Positions 18,256 to 27,500 of a DNA stretch of 64,000 nt are shown here, in pieces; within the stretch, counting starts at the first letter, position 1; each line of letters starts with the position of its first letter. The position numbers were made by a program, and so were the translations under genes. The notes under the pieces were generated by a model, which searched no databases, was not told the origin of the DNA, and saw only the letters and a program-made list of their open reading frames with translations. The DNA is taken from NCBI RefSeq assembly GCF_000422465.1, contig NZ_KE383842.1:1870710-1934709 (forward strand). Reading direction: 5' to 3'. Source of the DNA: Paenibacillus harenae DSM 16969 (GTDB lineage Bacteria > Bacillota > Bacilli > Paenibacillales > Paenibacillaceae).

Positions 18256-19632
18256 TCAGGCTCCTTCCTGCCCGGTTCCGAAAACCTCGAGCAGCGTATC
18301 CGCGATAAAGGCGATATCCTCGTCCGTCGAGGACAATGGGGGGCTGAGCGTTATAATATTCATAAAGCCGGGTACCGTATCCCCGTTTTTGCCGATCAGC
18401 AGACCCCTGCTCTTGCAGCCCGCGATAATGGCGGCTGCCGACTCCGCCGAGGCCGGCTCCTTCGACTCCTTATCTTCGACCAGCTCGATGCCAAGCGCAG
18501 AACCGAACAGACGTATCTCTCCGACCTTCGGATGCCGGGTGAGTTCCTTCAAACGCTCCTTCAGCTCTTGCCCGATATAAGCCGATCGGGCGACCAGCCC
18601 TTCTCGCTCCAATATTTCGAGATTTTTGAGCGCGACGGCGCATGATACGGGATTGCCCCCGAACGTATTCACATGCCGGAAATGATGATCCGGGCCGGCT
18701 TCCTTGAAGCTGGCATACAGCCCGGCGGATACGGCGGTCGCGGACAACGGCGAATAAGCGCTTGTCAGCCCTTTCGCCATCGTGACGATGTCCGGCTTAA
18801 CGCCAAAGTTATGATGGCCGAACTTCTCGCCGGACCGGCCGAAACCGCAGATGACCTCGTCGACAATGAGCAGCACGCCGTATTTGTCGCAAATCGCGCG
18901 AAGCTTCGCCAAATACTCGTCCGGCGGGACGATCATGCCGCCGCCGGTAATGACCGGCTCGACGATGACGCCCGCCACCGAATCGGCGCCCTCCCAGTTA
19001 ATCGCATCCTCATAGGCTTGCGCGCACTGCAGCTCGCAGGATTCCTTCGTCTGGCCGAACGGGCAGCGGTAGCAATATGGGGGCGGCACAAGCTGGAAGC
19101 CTACGCCGAGAGGCTCGTATTTCAGCTTCCGCTGCGCCTGGCCGGTCGCCCCGAGCGCCCCCATCGAGTTTCCGTGGTAAGCCCGGTATCGCGAAATGAA
19201 TTTGTGCTTCGCCGGCTTGCCGTTCTGATGATGATACTGGCGGGCGATTTTGAAGGCGACTTCATTCGCGTCCGAGCCGGAGTTGGAGAAAAAAATCCGG
19301 TATTCGCCTTCCAGCCACTCGTTCAGCTTGGCCGCAAGCTCAATGGCCGGGACATGCGACTGGACGAGCGGATAATACGCGATCGTTCTCATCTGCTCCG
19401 CAGCCGCCAACGCGATTTCCTCCCGCCCGTGGCCGACATTGACGCACCACAGCCCGGACATGCCGTCCAGGTAGCGGTTGCCGTCCGCATCGGTAATCCA
19501 GCTCCCCTCGCCGGAGACGATCACCATCGGGTTGTCGTTATGAGGAGTAATATGATGCCATAAATAATTGCGGTCCTTCTCCAGCAGCCGTTCCTTCGAC
19601 ACCGTGTCCATCGCCGCGTCGTATATGGTCAT
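18256..19632 (-). CDS. class III aminotransferase, probable beta-alanine (omega-amino acid) transaminase
   Basis: A 458-residue PLP enzyme of aminotransferase class III. The motif LLIVDEVICGFGRSGEKFG leads to the PLP lysine in VTMAKGLTSAYSPLSA, and the N-terminus YLWHHITPHNDNPMVIVSGEG is typical of omega-amino-acid:pyruvate transaminases. In the pathway it would convert beta-alanine to malonate semialdehyde, using pyruvate or 2-oxoglutarate. A ribosome site AGGAGG lies 7 nt before the ATG. The gap to the M20 gene is 2 nt. A GABA or taurine preference cannot be excluded. Confidence 0.92.
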   Translation of the reverse strand: MTIYDAAMDTVSKERLLEKDRNYLWHHITPHNDNPMVIVSGEGSWITDADGNRYLDGMSGLWCVNVGHGREEIALAAAEQMRTIAYYPLVQSHVPAIELAAKLNEWLEGEYRIFFSNSGSDANEVAFKIARQYHHQNGKPAKHKFISRYRAYHGNSMGALGATGQAQRKLKYEPLGVGFQLVPPPYCYRCPFGQTKESCELQCAQAYEDAINWEGADSVAGVIVEPVITGGGMIVPPDEYLAKLRAICDKYGVLLIVDEVICGFGRSGEKFGHHNFGVKPDIVTMAKGLTSAYSPLSATAVSAGLYASFKEAGPDHHFRHVNTFGGNPVSCAVALKNLEILEREGLVARSAYIGQELKERLKELTRHPKVGEIRLFGSALGIELVEDKESKEPASAESAAAIIAGCKSRGLLIGKNGDTVPGFMNIITLSPPLSSTDEDIAFIADTLLEVFGTGQEGA

Positions 19633-19709
19633 GGCCCTTCCTCCTTCGCTGCTCGTACCCGTATCGAACGGGCCCCCGTCTGCAACTCAATTCCTTCGGC
19701 TTCGCCTCC

Positions 19710-20807
19710 CTACTTCGCGGCATCCTCCAAAATCGATTTATCCATTGCGGCGGCAAGATCAGGCTCCTTCTTGATCAGCCCGTATTTGAGCGCAATATCC
19801 ACCGTGCGCCGCACGGCATCGTCCACGAACAAACCGACTTGACCGTCCGTGAAGCCTTCCGGCTTGATCAGCTTCGCCATCTCCATCAGCATGGTCGTCT
19901 GATGCTCCTTCGTCGTGCTGCCTTCCGTGACGGCGGCCATCACGATATCGACCGACTCCGCCTGATTCGCGATGGCGTAATTCCACCCCTTCATGGTCGC
20001 CCTTATCGCCTTCACGGCGGTTTCGCGGTTGTTCTTCAGCCAGTCCTCCTTGACGATGAGCGTATCCTCCAGCATGCCGACGCCCGCGTCCTCGAAATCG
20101 TAGACGTACAAATCCTCTTCCTTTACGCCGCTTTCCAGCACGACGTGGTACTCGTTGTAAATCGTAGATACCGCGACGTCCAGCTGCTTATTGAAGAACT
20201 GGTCCATCGTAAATCCCTGCTTCACGAGCTCGACGTCCTTCGCGGGATCGAGCCCGTTCTTCTCCATGAACGCAAGCACCTGGAACTGCTGGCTGCCCGT
20301 CCACATGCCAACCTTCTTCCCTTTCATCTTATGTGGCGAATCGATGCCCGATTCCTTGGATGCGACGAACCGGTAAGAGCTTTTCTGCAGCACTTGCGCG
20401 ACCGATACGAGCGGAAGACCGTTATCGCGGTTAACGAGCAGGCTGTCGAAACTGGTTACGCCGATATCGGCCGCTCCGTTCACGACCTGCTGCTCAATGA
20501 CGACGTCGGGACCGCCCGGTATAATTTCCACATCGAGCCCTTCTTCTTCATAAAAGCCTTTCTCTTTCGCAGTGAAGATGCCGGCGAATTGCGCCTGAGG
20601 CACCCACTTCAGCTGAATCTTCACCTTGGTCAGCGGCGCGTCCGGCTTCATCGTCTCCTCAGGCGCCTCGCTTGCGGATTTTTCGGGTTCGGTTGTCCGC
20701 TGCGCAGGCTCATTGTTCCCCCCGCCCCCGCAGGCGGCGACAAGCGTCAGCGCAACCGTCAGCGCCAGCGTAAATGCGGATCGTGCGGCTCGGCTTCTCT
20801 TTTTCAT
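19710..20807 (-). CDS. NMT1/THI5-like ABC substrate-binding lipoprotein, probable pyrimidine uptake
   Basis: A 365-residue lipoprotein precursor: MKKRSRAARSAFTLAL signal, lipobox LVAAC, acidic linker, then the NMT1/ThiY-type domain starting KIQLKWVPQAQFAGIF with ligand-side GGPDVVIEQQVVNGAADIG. Proteins of this group bind pyrimidine-like precursors or riboflavin. The frame is open upstream to 20876, but only the ATG at 20807 has AGGAGAGG at good distance and gives a signal peptide. It follows the two permease genes and precedes the aminotransferase, so imported pyrimidine bases or nucleobase derivatives are the likely ligand, by inference. Confidence 0.9.
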   Translation of the reverse strand: MKKRSRAARSAFTLALTVALTLVAACGGGGNNEPAQRTTEPEKSASEAPEETMKPDAPLTKVKIQLKWVPQAQFAGIFTAKEKGFYEEEGLDVEIIPGGPDVVIEQQVVNGAADIGVTSFDSLLVNRDNGLPLVSVAQVLQKSSYRFVASKESGIDSPHKMKGKKVGMWTGSQQFQVLAFMEKNGLDPAKDVELVKQGFTMDQFFNKQLDVAVSTIYNEYHVVLESGVKEEDLYVYDFEDAGVGMLEDTLIVKEDWLKNNRETAVKAIRATMKGWNYAIANQAESVDIVMAAVTEGSTTKEHQTTMLMEMAKLIKPEGFTDGQVGLFVDDAVRRTVDIALKYGLIKKEPDLAAAMDKSILEDAAK

Positions 20808-20900
20808 AAAACCAATCCTCTCCTTGTCCACCATTTCTATATCAAGCTTCCGCCATCTCTCGCTGCCTAATATCATGCCGGGCGGGACCGGCGATGCTGC

Positions 20901-21779
20901 CTAACGTCTGCGATGCGCCGCATGCCAGGGAATGGCAAGCCGCTCCGCAAGCTGTACGGCGTAATAGAGAATGATGCCCATGACGGCCGCTATGACGATG
21001 CAGGACCAAGCCAGCGGCATGTTCGCCAGCTTGATCTGGTCGGAGAGCAGGAAGCCCAGCCCTCGCGAGGATATAAAAAATTCGCCGACAATCGCCCCGA
21101 TAATGCTTGTGGACATATTGATTTTCAGCGCCGTGAAGACGGCTGGAAGCGCGGACCGAAAGCGAAGCTTCGCGAACGTCTGAAGCTTGCCTGCCGCATA
21201 CGAGCTCATCAGCTCGAGATAGGGCGGCTCGATGGAACGCAGTCCCTTGAAGGCGCTGACAGCCATCGTCGCCATCGTCATGACGGAGACTATCGCCATC
21301 TTGGAGGCGACGCCGTCGCCGAACCAGTTGTTCATGACCGGAGCGAGCGCTACAATCGGAATCGCGTTAAGGGAGGCCATCAGCGTAATCGCTCCTCTTC
21401 CCGCCCTTGGAACGAACGATGCAGCGGCTGCGGCGATCAATCCGAGAAGTGAACCGGCCAAGCATCCTCCTAATATTTCGGAGCCCGTGTACAGGGAATA
21501 GCTCCATAGCATGGGGGCATTGTCAAGGATTGCAGCAGCGATGGCCGAAGGAATCGGCAGCTGGTAATGCTCGAGACGGAACAGCCGGTGAAAGCCTTCG
21601 AGCTGCCAGGTCAAGAGAAACATAAGCCCGAAAAAGAAAGGAAGACAGAACGTCGCGGGAAACTTTCGCCGAGAAGCCTGACCGCGGTGGATATCCGCCT
21701 TGGGGGCCGCTGGCTCCAGCGGTTGAAGGCTGCTCTCCGGCCCGCCCGTTTGCCCGCTCACTGCGGCGAGGTCCTTCAT
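20901..21779 (-). CDS. NitT/TauT-type ABC transporter permease
   Basis: A 292-residue permease with about six membrane helices and the cytoplasmic coupling segment YAAGKLQTFAKLRFRSALPAVFTALK. The ATG at 21779 overlaps the stop of the upstream permease (ATGA), so I chose it over the longer open frame to 21818. It forms the channel with the second permease for the NMT1-type binding protein encoded downstream. Confidence 0.9.
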   Translation of the reverse strand: MKDLAAVSGQTGGPESSLQPLEPAAPKADIHRGQASRRKFPATFCLPFFFGLMFLLTWQLEGFHRLFRLEHYQLPIPSAIAAAILDNAPMLWSYSLYTGSEILGGCLAGSLLGLIAAAAASFVPRAGRGAITLMASLNAIPIVALAPVMNNWFGDGVASKMAIVSVMTMATMAVSAFKGLRSIEPPYLELMSSYAAGKLQTFAKLRFRSALPAVFTALKINMSTSIIGAIVGEFFISSRGLGFLLSDQIKLANMPLAWSCIVIAAVMGIILYYAVQLAERLAIPWHAAHRRR

Positions 21780-22591
21780 CGCGGCTCGCCTCCATTCGCC
21801 CGGAATTCCGGCTGCCAAGGCGTAATCAGCCGTTCCGCCAGACTGATCAGGAGAAACAGAACCAGGCCGATCGCTACGCTTACGAGGACGGTCGACCAGA
21901 ACATGTAGACCTGAGAGGTTCCGTAATACAGCGAGCTGATCATCAGTACGCCGACCCCGTCCGGCGCTCCCATCAGCTCAACGATAATGGAGGCGGTGAT
22001 CGCCAGCGGCCCCGACAGCTTAAGGCCGGCGAACAAACCCGGCAGCGCCGCCTTCAGCTTCAGTTTCGTATACAGCGCCCAGGTATTCGCCGCGTATGAG
22101 CGCATTAGCTCAAGCTGCTCCTGCTTGACGCTTTGCAGTCCGCGCAGCGTGTTAATGGTCACCGGGAAGAAGGTAACGTAACCGGCCATCAGCACCCGCG
22201 ACAACGCCGCGTCATGCACAATGCCGTAAACGATCGGCGCCAGTCCGATGATCGGCACCATTTGAGAAGCCACCATATAAGGCGACAGCGTGTGCTCTAC
22301 CGTCCTAGAGAGGCTCATGACGACAGCAAGCGCGCAGCCGACGGCCGATCCGATAACGAAGCCGGTAATCGAGTTGCCGAACGTTATCGCTCCTTGTTCC
22401 AGAAGCGGCCGGAAGTGCTCCCGCAGCGTGCCGAGCACCAGATGGGGGTAAGGGAGCTTGGATGCCGGGGCGGTTACCTGCGCGACATTCGCTATGTACC
22501 AAGCGGCGCCTTCCCACAGCGCCAGGAGCAGGACCATCCACAGCGCGACAACGGCTCCGCCGCTCCATCCTCTAGACCATCTGCCCGTCAA
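21776..22591 (-). CDS. NitT/TauT-type ABC transporter permease
   Basis: A permease of about 271 residues with the coupling segment YAANTWALYTKLKLKAALPG. The start is uncertain: a TTG at 22591 lies 10 nt after AAGGAG, while a GTG at 22600 is only 1 nt from it. Both overlap the 3' end of the ATPase gene by 20 nt or more, indicating translational coupling. The C-terminus overlaps the next permease by 4 nt. Homology to the second permease suggests an old tandem duplication. Confidence 0.9.
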   Translation of the reverse strand: MTGRWSRGWSGGAVVALWMVLLLALWEGAAWYIANVAQVTAPASKLPYPHLVLGTLREHFRPLLEQGAITFGNSITGFVIGSAVGCALAVVMSLSRTVEHTLSPYMVASQMVPIIGLAPIVYGIVHDAALSRVLMAGYVTFFPVTINTLRGLQSVKQEQLELMRSYAANTWALYTKLKLKAALPGLFAGLKLSGPLAITASIIVELMGAPDGVGVLMISSLYYGTSQVYMFWSTVLVSVAIGLVLFLLISLAERLITPWQPEFRANGGEPR

Positions 22592-23384
22592 GCGAATCAC
22601 TCTCCTTGTAGAAGCATTTCCTAACGGCGGCGGTCATCTCGTGAAAGAGGCCGGATTGCCGGACGAGCGAGGGGCTTCCCTCCTCCCTGTCCATATTCAA
22701 GATGGAATGGACCCTTCCCGGATGCGAGGATAACACAATGACCCGGTCGGATAGAAAGACCGCCTCCGGAATGCTGTGCGTAACGAACACGATCGTTTTG
22801 TTCGTCTTTTTCTTAATTTCAAGCAGGTCAAGCTGAAGCTTTTCCTTCGTAAATTCGTCCAGCGCCGAGAAAGGTTCATCCATGAATAAAATCGGAGGAT
22901 CGAGGGAGAGGGCTCGCGCAATCGCCACGCGCTGCTGCATGCCGCCGCTAAGCTGCCATGGATAATGGTGCTTGAATGGGGTCAGGCCGACCATTTCCAG
23001 CAGTTGATCTGATATTTTTGAATATTCTGACTTTTTAATGCCGAAAACTTCAAGCGGCAGTTCAATATTGTCTTTTACCGTTCGCCATTCGAACAGCGTG
23101 GGGTTCTGAAACACAATGCCGAACTTGCGCCTAAGCCGCATTTCTCGCGGATGCTCTTGGCCGATCGTAATGCGGCCGCTTGTCGGCTCCAGCAAATCCG
23201 CCATCAGTCGCAGCAGCGTTGACTTGCCGCAGCCCGAAGGTCCGAGCAGCGACACGAATTCATTCTTGTAAATTTCGAAGCTGACGTCGCGGAGCGCTTC
23301 GACTTCATGGTCCTTCTTGCCGAAAACCATCGAAATGCGCTCCACCGCTATTTCCGTTGACGGGACGGCTTCGTCCGATAACAT
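22572..23384 (-). CDS. NitT/TauT-type ABC transporter ATPase
   Basis: A 270-residue ABC ATPase with Walker [11 protein letters not shown]-loop FQNPTLFEW, signature [15 protein letters not shown], Walker [14 protein letters not shown] and the switch histidine in FVTHSIPEA. It is of the SsuB/TauB type. It is the first gene of the 10-gene pyrimidine operon, with GGGAGGAGG before the ATG. Confidence 0.94.
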   Translation of the reverse strand: MLSDEAVPSTEIAVERISMVFGKKDHEVEALRDVSFEIYKNEFVSLLGPSGCGKSTLLRLMADLLEPTSGRITIGQEHPREMRLRRKFGIVFQNPTLFEWRTVKDNIELPLEVFGIKKSEYSKISDQLLEMVGLTPFKHHYPWQLSGGMQQRVAIARALSLDPPILFMDEPFSALDEFTKEKLQLDLLEIKKKTNKTIVFVTHSIPEAVFLSDRVIVLSSHPGRVHSILNMDREEGSPSLVRQSGLFHEMTAAVRKCFYKESDSLDGQMV

Positions 23385-23669
23385 AAGTTTCCTCCTCCCG
23401 GCCGATTACCGGATTTCAATTGAAGTAACGGCTTCGATACTCTTTGTGTAATATTATATAACATTCAATCTCGAATACATTATACAATGTGTTTGATTTT
23501 TTCATCATTCAATAGACATTATGTACAGTCAGTGCTTTATCACGAGCATATTTCTCTCATTAAAGTATCATATTCATGATATATATTGGTTAACAAATAA
23601 TTCACGACTGCTTTTATCGCTTCGAGACCAAAATCATGTTTTGAGATTACTGTGTTCGGAACAGTAAAT
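23385..23669 (-). promoter_or_regulatory. leader and promoter region of the pyrimidine operon
   Basis: This AT-rich stretch upstream of the ABC ATPase contains two TATAAT hexamers on the minus strand, at about 23454-23462 and 23486-23491. The second lies inside the short palindrome ACATT-GTAT-AATGT. Neither has a convincing -35, which would fit activation by PucR. No gene is seen here. Confidence 0.4.
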
Positions 23670-23696
23670 AGCCTCCCCAATCCCATTGAGGAGGCT
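23670..23696 (-). terminator. hairpin terminator after the YtkL-type hydrolase
   Basis: Arms AGCCTCC (23670-23676) and GGAGGCT (23690-23696), extended by weaker pairs towards the loop, lie 15 nt after the stop at 23711. The sequence after the stem on the minus strand is moderately T-rich. Confidence 0.5.
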
Positions 23697-23710
23697 TGAT
23701 GTATTTTTCT

Positions 23711-24400
23711 TTACAAAGTCAGCTTTTGCCCGGGTTCCAGCACCTGCCCGTTCAATCCCTTGTTTTGAAGCTGCCGAACATAAGCTTCGGCTTCCTGGCG
23801 GATAACCGGGAACGTATTATAATGCACCGGTACGGCAAGCTTCGCATTATACCACTCCGCCGCTTGCACGGCGTCATCCGGGCCCATTGTATAATGATCC
23901 CCGATCGGAATAAACGCCGCGTCGAACGCGTACCTTTCCCCGAGCATTTTCATGTCGCCGAACAGGGCCGTATCTCCCGCATGAAGAATCGTTTTGCCCT
24001 CCGCTTGAATGATAAAGCCTGCCGGCATACCGCCGTAAATAATTTGTTTCTCGCTTTCGAGCACGATGCCGGAGGAATGGAAGGCCTGGACCATTTTCGC
24101 CCTCGCGAATCCCAAATCGACGGTTCCGCCCATATTCATCCCGATCGTCTTTACTTCCTTCCAGGACATATAAGCGGCAAGCTCGAAAATCGCGATCACC
24201 GGCGCGTCGTTAGCTTTGGCAATCAAATCGGCGTCCGAAATATGATCTGCATGCGCATGCGTCAACAGGACGGCGTCCGTGCGGATGTCCTCCGGTCTCG
24301 TTACCGCCCGTTCATTCCCTCTAAGAAAGGGATCAATAATAAGCGATTTGCCTCCCGTCACGATTTGCACACAGGAGTGTCCGTGATAGATAAGTTCCAT
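23711..24400 (-). CDS. metal-dependent hydrolase, UPF0173 / YtkL-type metallo-beta-lactamase fold
   Basis: A 229-residue protein with the metallo-beta-lactamase signature THAHADH and the later metal residues HAGDTALFGDM and PVHYNTFP. Length and order match the UPF0173 family (B. subtilis YtkL). The physiological substrate of the family is not settled. It is a single-gene unit with its own promoter and terminator between the pyrimidine operon and the SLH gene; no functional link to either is evident. Confidence 0.93.
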   Translation of the reverse strand: MELIYHGHSCVQIVTGGKSLIIDPFLRGNERAVTRPEDIRTDAVLLTHAHADHISDADLIAKANDAPVIAIFELAAYMSWKEVKTIGMNMGGTVDLGFARAKMVQAFHSSGIVLESEKQIIYGGMPAGFIIQAEGKTILHAGDTALFGDMKMLGERYAFDAAFIPIGDHYTMGPDDAVQAAEWYNAKLAVPVHYNTFPVIRQEAEAYVRQLQNKGLNGQVLEPGQKLTL

Positions 24401-24447
24401 ATTACTCTCGCTCCTTTGTTAAACTTTTCCCTCCTTTAATCATCTTA

Positions 24448-24475
24448 ATGATACGGATCAAATTTGTCTAATCAA
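24448..24475 (-). promoter_or_regulatory. promoter of the YtkL-type hydrolase
   Basis: TTGATT (24470-24475) and TATCAT (24448-24453) on the minus strand are separated by 16 nt, about 48 nt from the ATG. The short leader carries two ribosome-site-like stretches, of which AAGGAGCGAG is the nearer. Confidence 0.5.
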
Positions 24476-24531
24476 CTCAAGCTTTGGGCTAGACTCGCTG
24501 TATAAAAGTTACTTGGCGGTCCGAGTGCGAA

Positions 24532-27500
24532 TCAGTTGATAAATTCAAGCGCTTGCAGCATGCGCTTCAGGATCGTTGCTGCTTGCGCTCGCGTTGCAGG
24601 CTTATTCGGCGCGAAGGCGTTATCCGGCATGCCTTGAATGAGACCGGCTGCCAGCGATTGCGAGACGGCTGTTCTCGCCCATTCGCCGATATCTGAACGG
24701 TCTGCAAACCTTTCTAATATGTCGGTATCCGCCTGGAATTCCTTGCCGCCTGCTTTCATCGCCCGTATCATCATCGCCGCCATTTGCTCGCGGGTAATGT
24801 GATCGTTTGGTCGAAAGGCGCCGTCTTCAAAACCGTTGATCAATCCGGTTTGATAGGCCGTGCCTACGGCCCCGGCATACCAGTCGCTTGGCTGCACGTC
24901 ATGAAATACATCCGCCTTCAATACATCCAATCCAAGCGAACGAACCAGCATGGCTGCAAATTCGGCGCGTGTGACCGGGAGCTCCGGTTCATATTGATTT
25001 TCGGTTTTACCGTTGATAATCCATTTATTCGCCAGCAGTTCCACATCCGCTTTTGCCCAATGCCCTTCCAAATCGGCAAAAGATTTTTCGAATTGGATGA
25101 CGGTGTATATGCTGTTGTGCGGCGAACGAATCGTAATCTCGGCAGAACCGTTCTTCGTCGTAATCACGGCCGGTATGAAGCGCAATTGGTTGTTCGAATC
25201 CAGCCATACCGCCGTAACCTTGTTCGGTTCAACCGTCAATGTACCCAAGCTGATGGTACGATTCACATACACTCCGCCGAAGTCCATGATTTCTTTGCCG
25301 TTGACCGTGATCGTAAATTCGACCGGGTTCGGTATCATTTGCTTCGCGTTCAAAAGATTCACAGCTGCCTCTACATCGTCTCCGATTTTCCCGGAAACGT
25401 TAGAAATCGCGATGCTGACGGTTGAGTCCTTCGGAACGTGAGTAAACAAACTTACAGGCAATTCATAATTTACGCCATTTGTTTGAATTTGAATAACTGC
25501 GACGCTTTTACTGCCGATTGCATGCAGGATTGCATTGCCCGGCAATTCCACGCTGACCGAGGAATCGCCGCCTTGCACCTTGATTATGACAATCGGATTT
25601 GCCAATGCTTTCTCCAGCTTATCCGCATCCACGGCGACTTTCGTTACCGTCTTTCCATCTGCCGTTGTTTCCTTCGTTACGGTCGCGTCTTTCTCAAGAT
25701 CGATGACGCCTGCATGGTCTGTTGATCCGCCGGTTGCCGGTTCATGGCCTGTACCTGGAGCTGTAGAATCAACTGCCGGAAAGGCCGGCGCCGATACCAT
25801 GAACATGCGGGAATACGGATCTTTTCCCATCGATCTTACGGCGACTTTGGATAAATCGCCCATTCCGCCCTGTAACGCATAGCTCGTTGCGCCTGCCGGC
25901 AATTCAGCAAGAACCGTTGCGCCGTCATAAACCGTAAACCCTTCGCTTGCGGCATTGGGATCCCACCTTAAAATATTCGCCGAATCTCCGGATTCAACGA
26001 TCAGATTCTGCGGAGGAGCCGGCGCATTAAATACTTGCGCTTGCGTAAGCCGCGGTGGCCCTGTAAGATCCGTGCCCGCGTTGCCGCCGGATGCGTTCTC
26101 TGCCGTCACCTTGATATATCTTGAATGATAGGTCTTGCCAAGGTCTATCGGGTATGAACGGTCAGCCGAATCGTCACCGCCATTGTGGTTGCCTGTGGCA
26201 TACGTATAACCATCGGTTGTCCGTTTATCCACTTGTGTAAACGTCATGGCGTCAAACTCGGATGCCGATGTATGGTCTCCGAAATCATCGGATACATACA
26301 CGGTTGCGCCTTTTAACCGGGTGGATTTTGCAAACAGCCTGATTTGGCTGAAATCCATGGCCTGGCCAAGGTCAATGACAAAACTGCCTTTTCTTGCTCC
26401 GTCGGTACCGAGCCACGTGTAATTCCCGATTTCATCCAAACTGCTGACATTGGTCACATCCGCGATTGCCGGGACTTGCGGTACGCCGCTGGTCAGTTTG
26501 TTTGCATTGCCATACTCATTGGCATGGGCAGATTCCCTCTGAATCGGGTTGGCTCCTTCCGTCGAACCTGCGTTATACGCTTTTTTATTAAGCGCAAGAT
26601 TTACGGGCGAGATACCTGATGCTGCCTTGCTTATGGTAATGTCGGCAATATGAAGCACAGCGTCGTAAGCAGAGTTTGCAGGGTTGGAGTTGTAGTTGGA
26701 GCTACGGTATATCCCCCACTTCGGGCGCAAATATTGGTCAAAAGCAGCCGGATACTCTGTCTCGAAGCTGCCGCTGCGTTGCGGTCTTCTCCATAAGTCT
26801 TTAACGCCGTCAACCGCGCCTTGGTCTGTAAACTCTTTAAAAACATCCTTGCTCTCCAAGATATATACTTTACCTGTCACGGTATCCGTTATCTTGATGG
26901 TTAACCAGCCCGTATCGGAAATAAGCCCGTTCATTTCAACCTTAATCCAGTGGCTGTCGATTTCATTTAACGGAATTCTCAACAGGGTCTTATCGCCGTC
27001 ATGACGGTTATGATTCACGACCAGCTCCCTGTTCTCTCTTCCGGTGATCGAAATCGCGATAAGATAAGCGCCGTTTTCAGCGCTGATGTTGCCGCCGGGC
27101 AATGTATCGGCCGCTTGAGCATTCGCAGCCTTCAATTGGAAAAGATGCCTGAAGTTCGGCTGGTTCCATTGCTCGCCATCCGGAATATTCCAGAGCCATT
27201 CATAAGAAACCAAGTCGCCTTCATATGCCGTAAAATCGCCGTTTGAATCTTCGCTTGGGCGAATTTCAATTCTTTGCCTGTCAGCGACAGACGCGCCGTC
27301 AACAACATAACCTAACTCCCGGTCAAAAACACCCTTGTGGCCGTACTCGCCGTGGCGGAGTTCTTCCAGGAATTCATTGTTCAGCCCTCGGCCGCGGGCT
27401 ACGATCTTGAACACATTTTTTTGCAGTATGCTGTCCCAGACGCTCTGGATATGGTCGTCCACCGCAGTCGACATCGGGAGATCGCCGTAAAATTCGTGGT

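Noticed and set aside
19839-20870. 343-codon plus-strand frame opposite the NMT1-type binding protein
   Set aside because: The minus strand encodes a full lipoprotein with signal peptide and family motifs; the plus frame does not.
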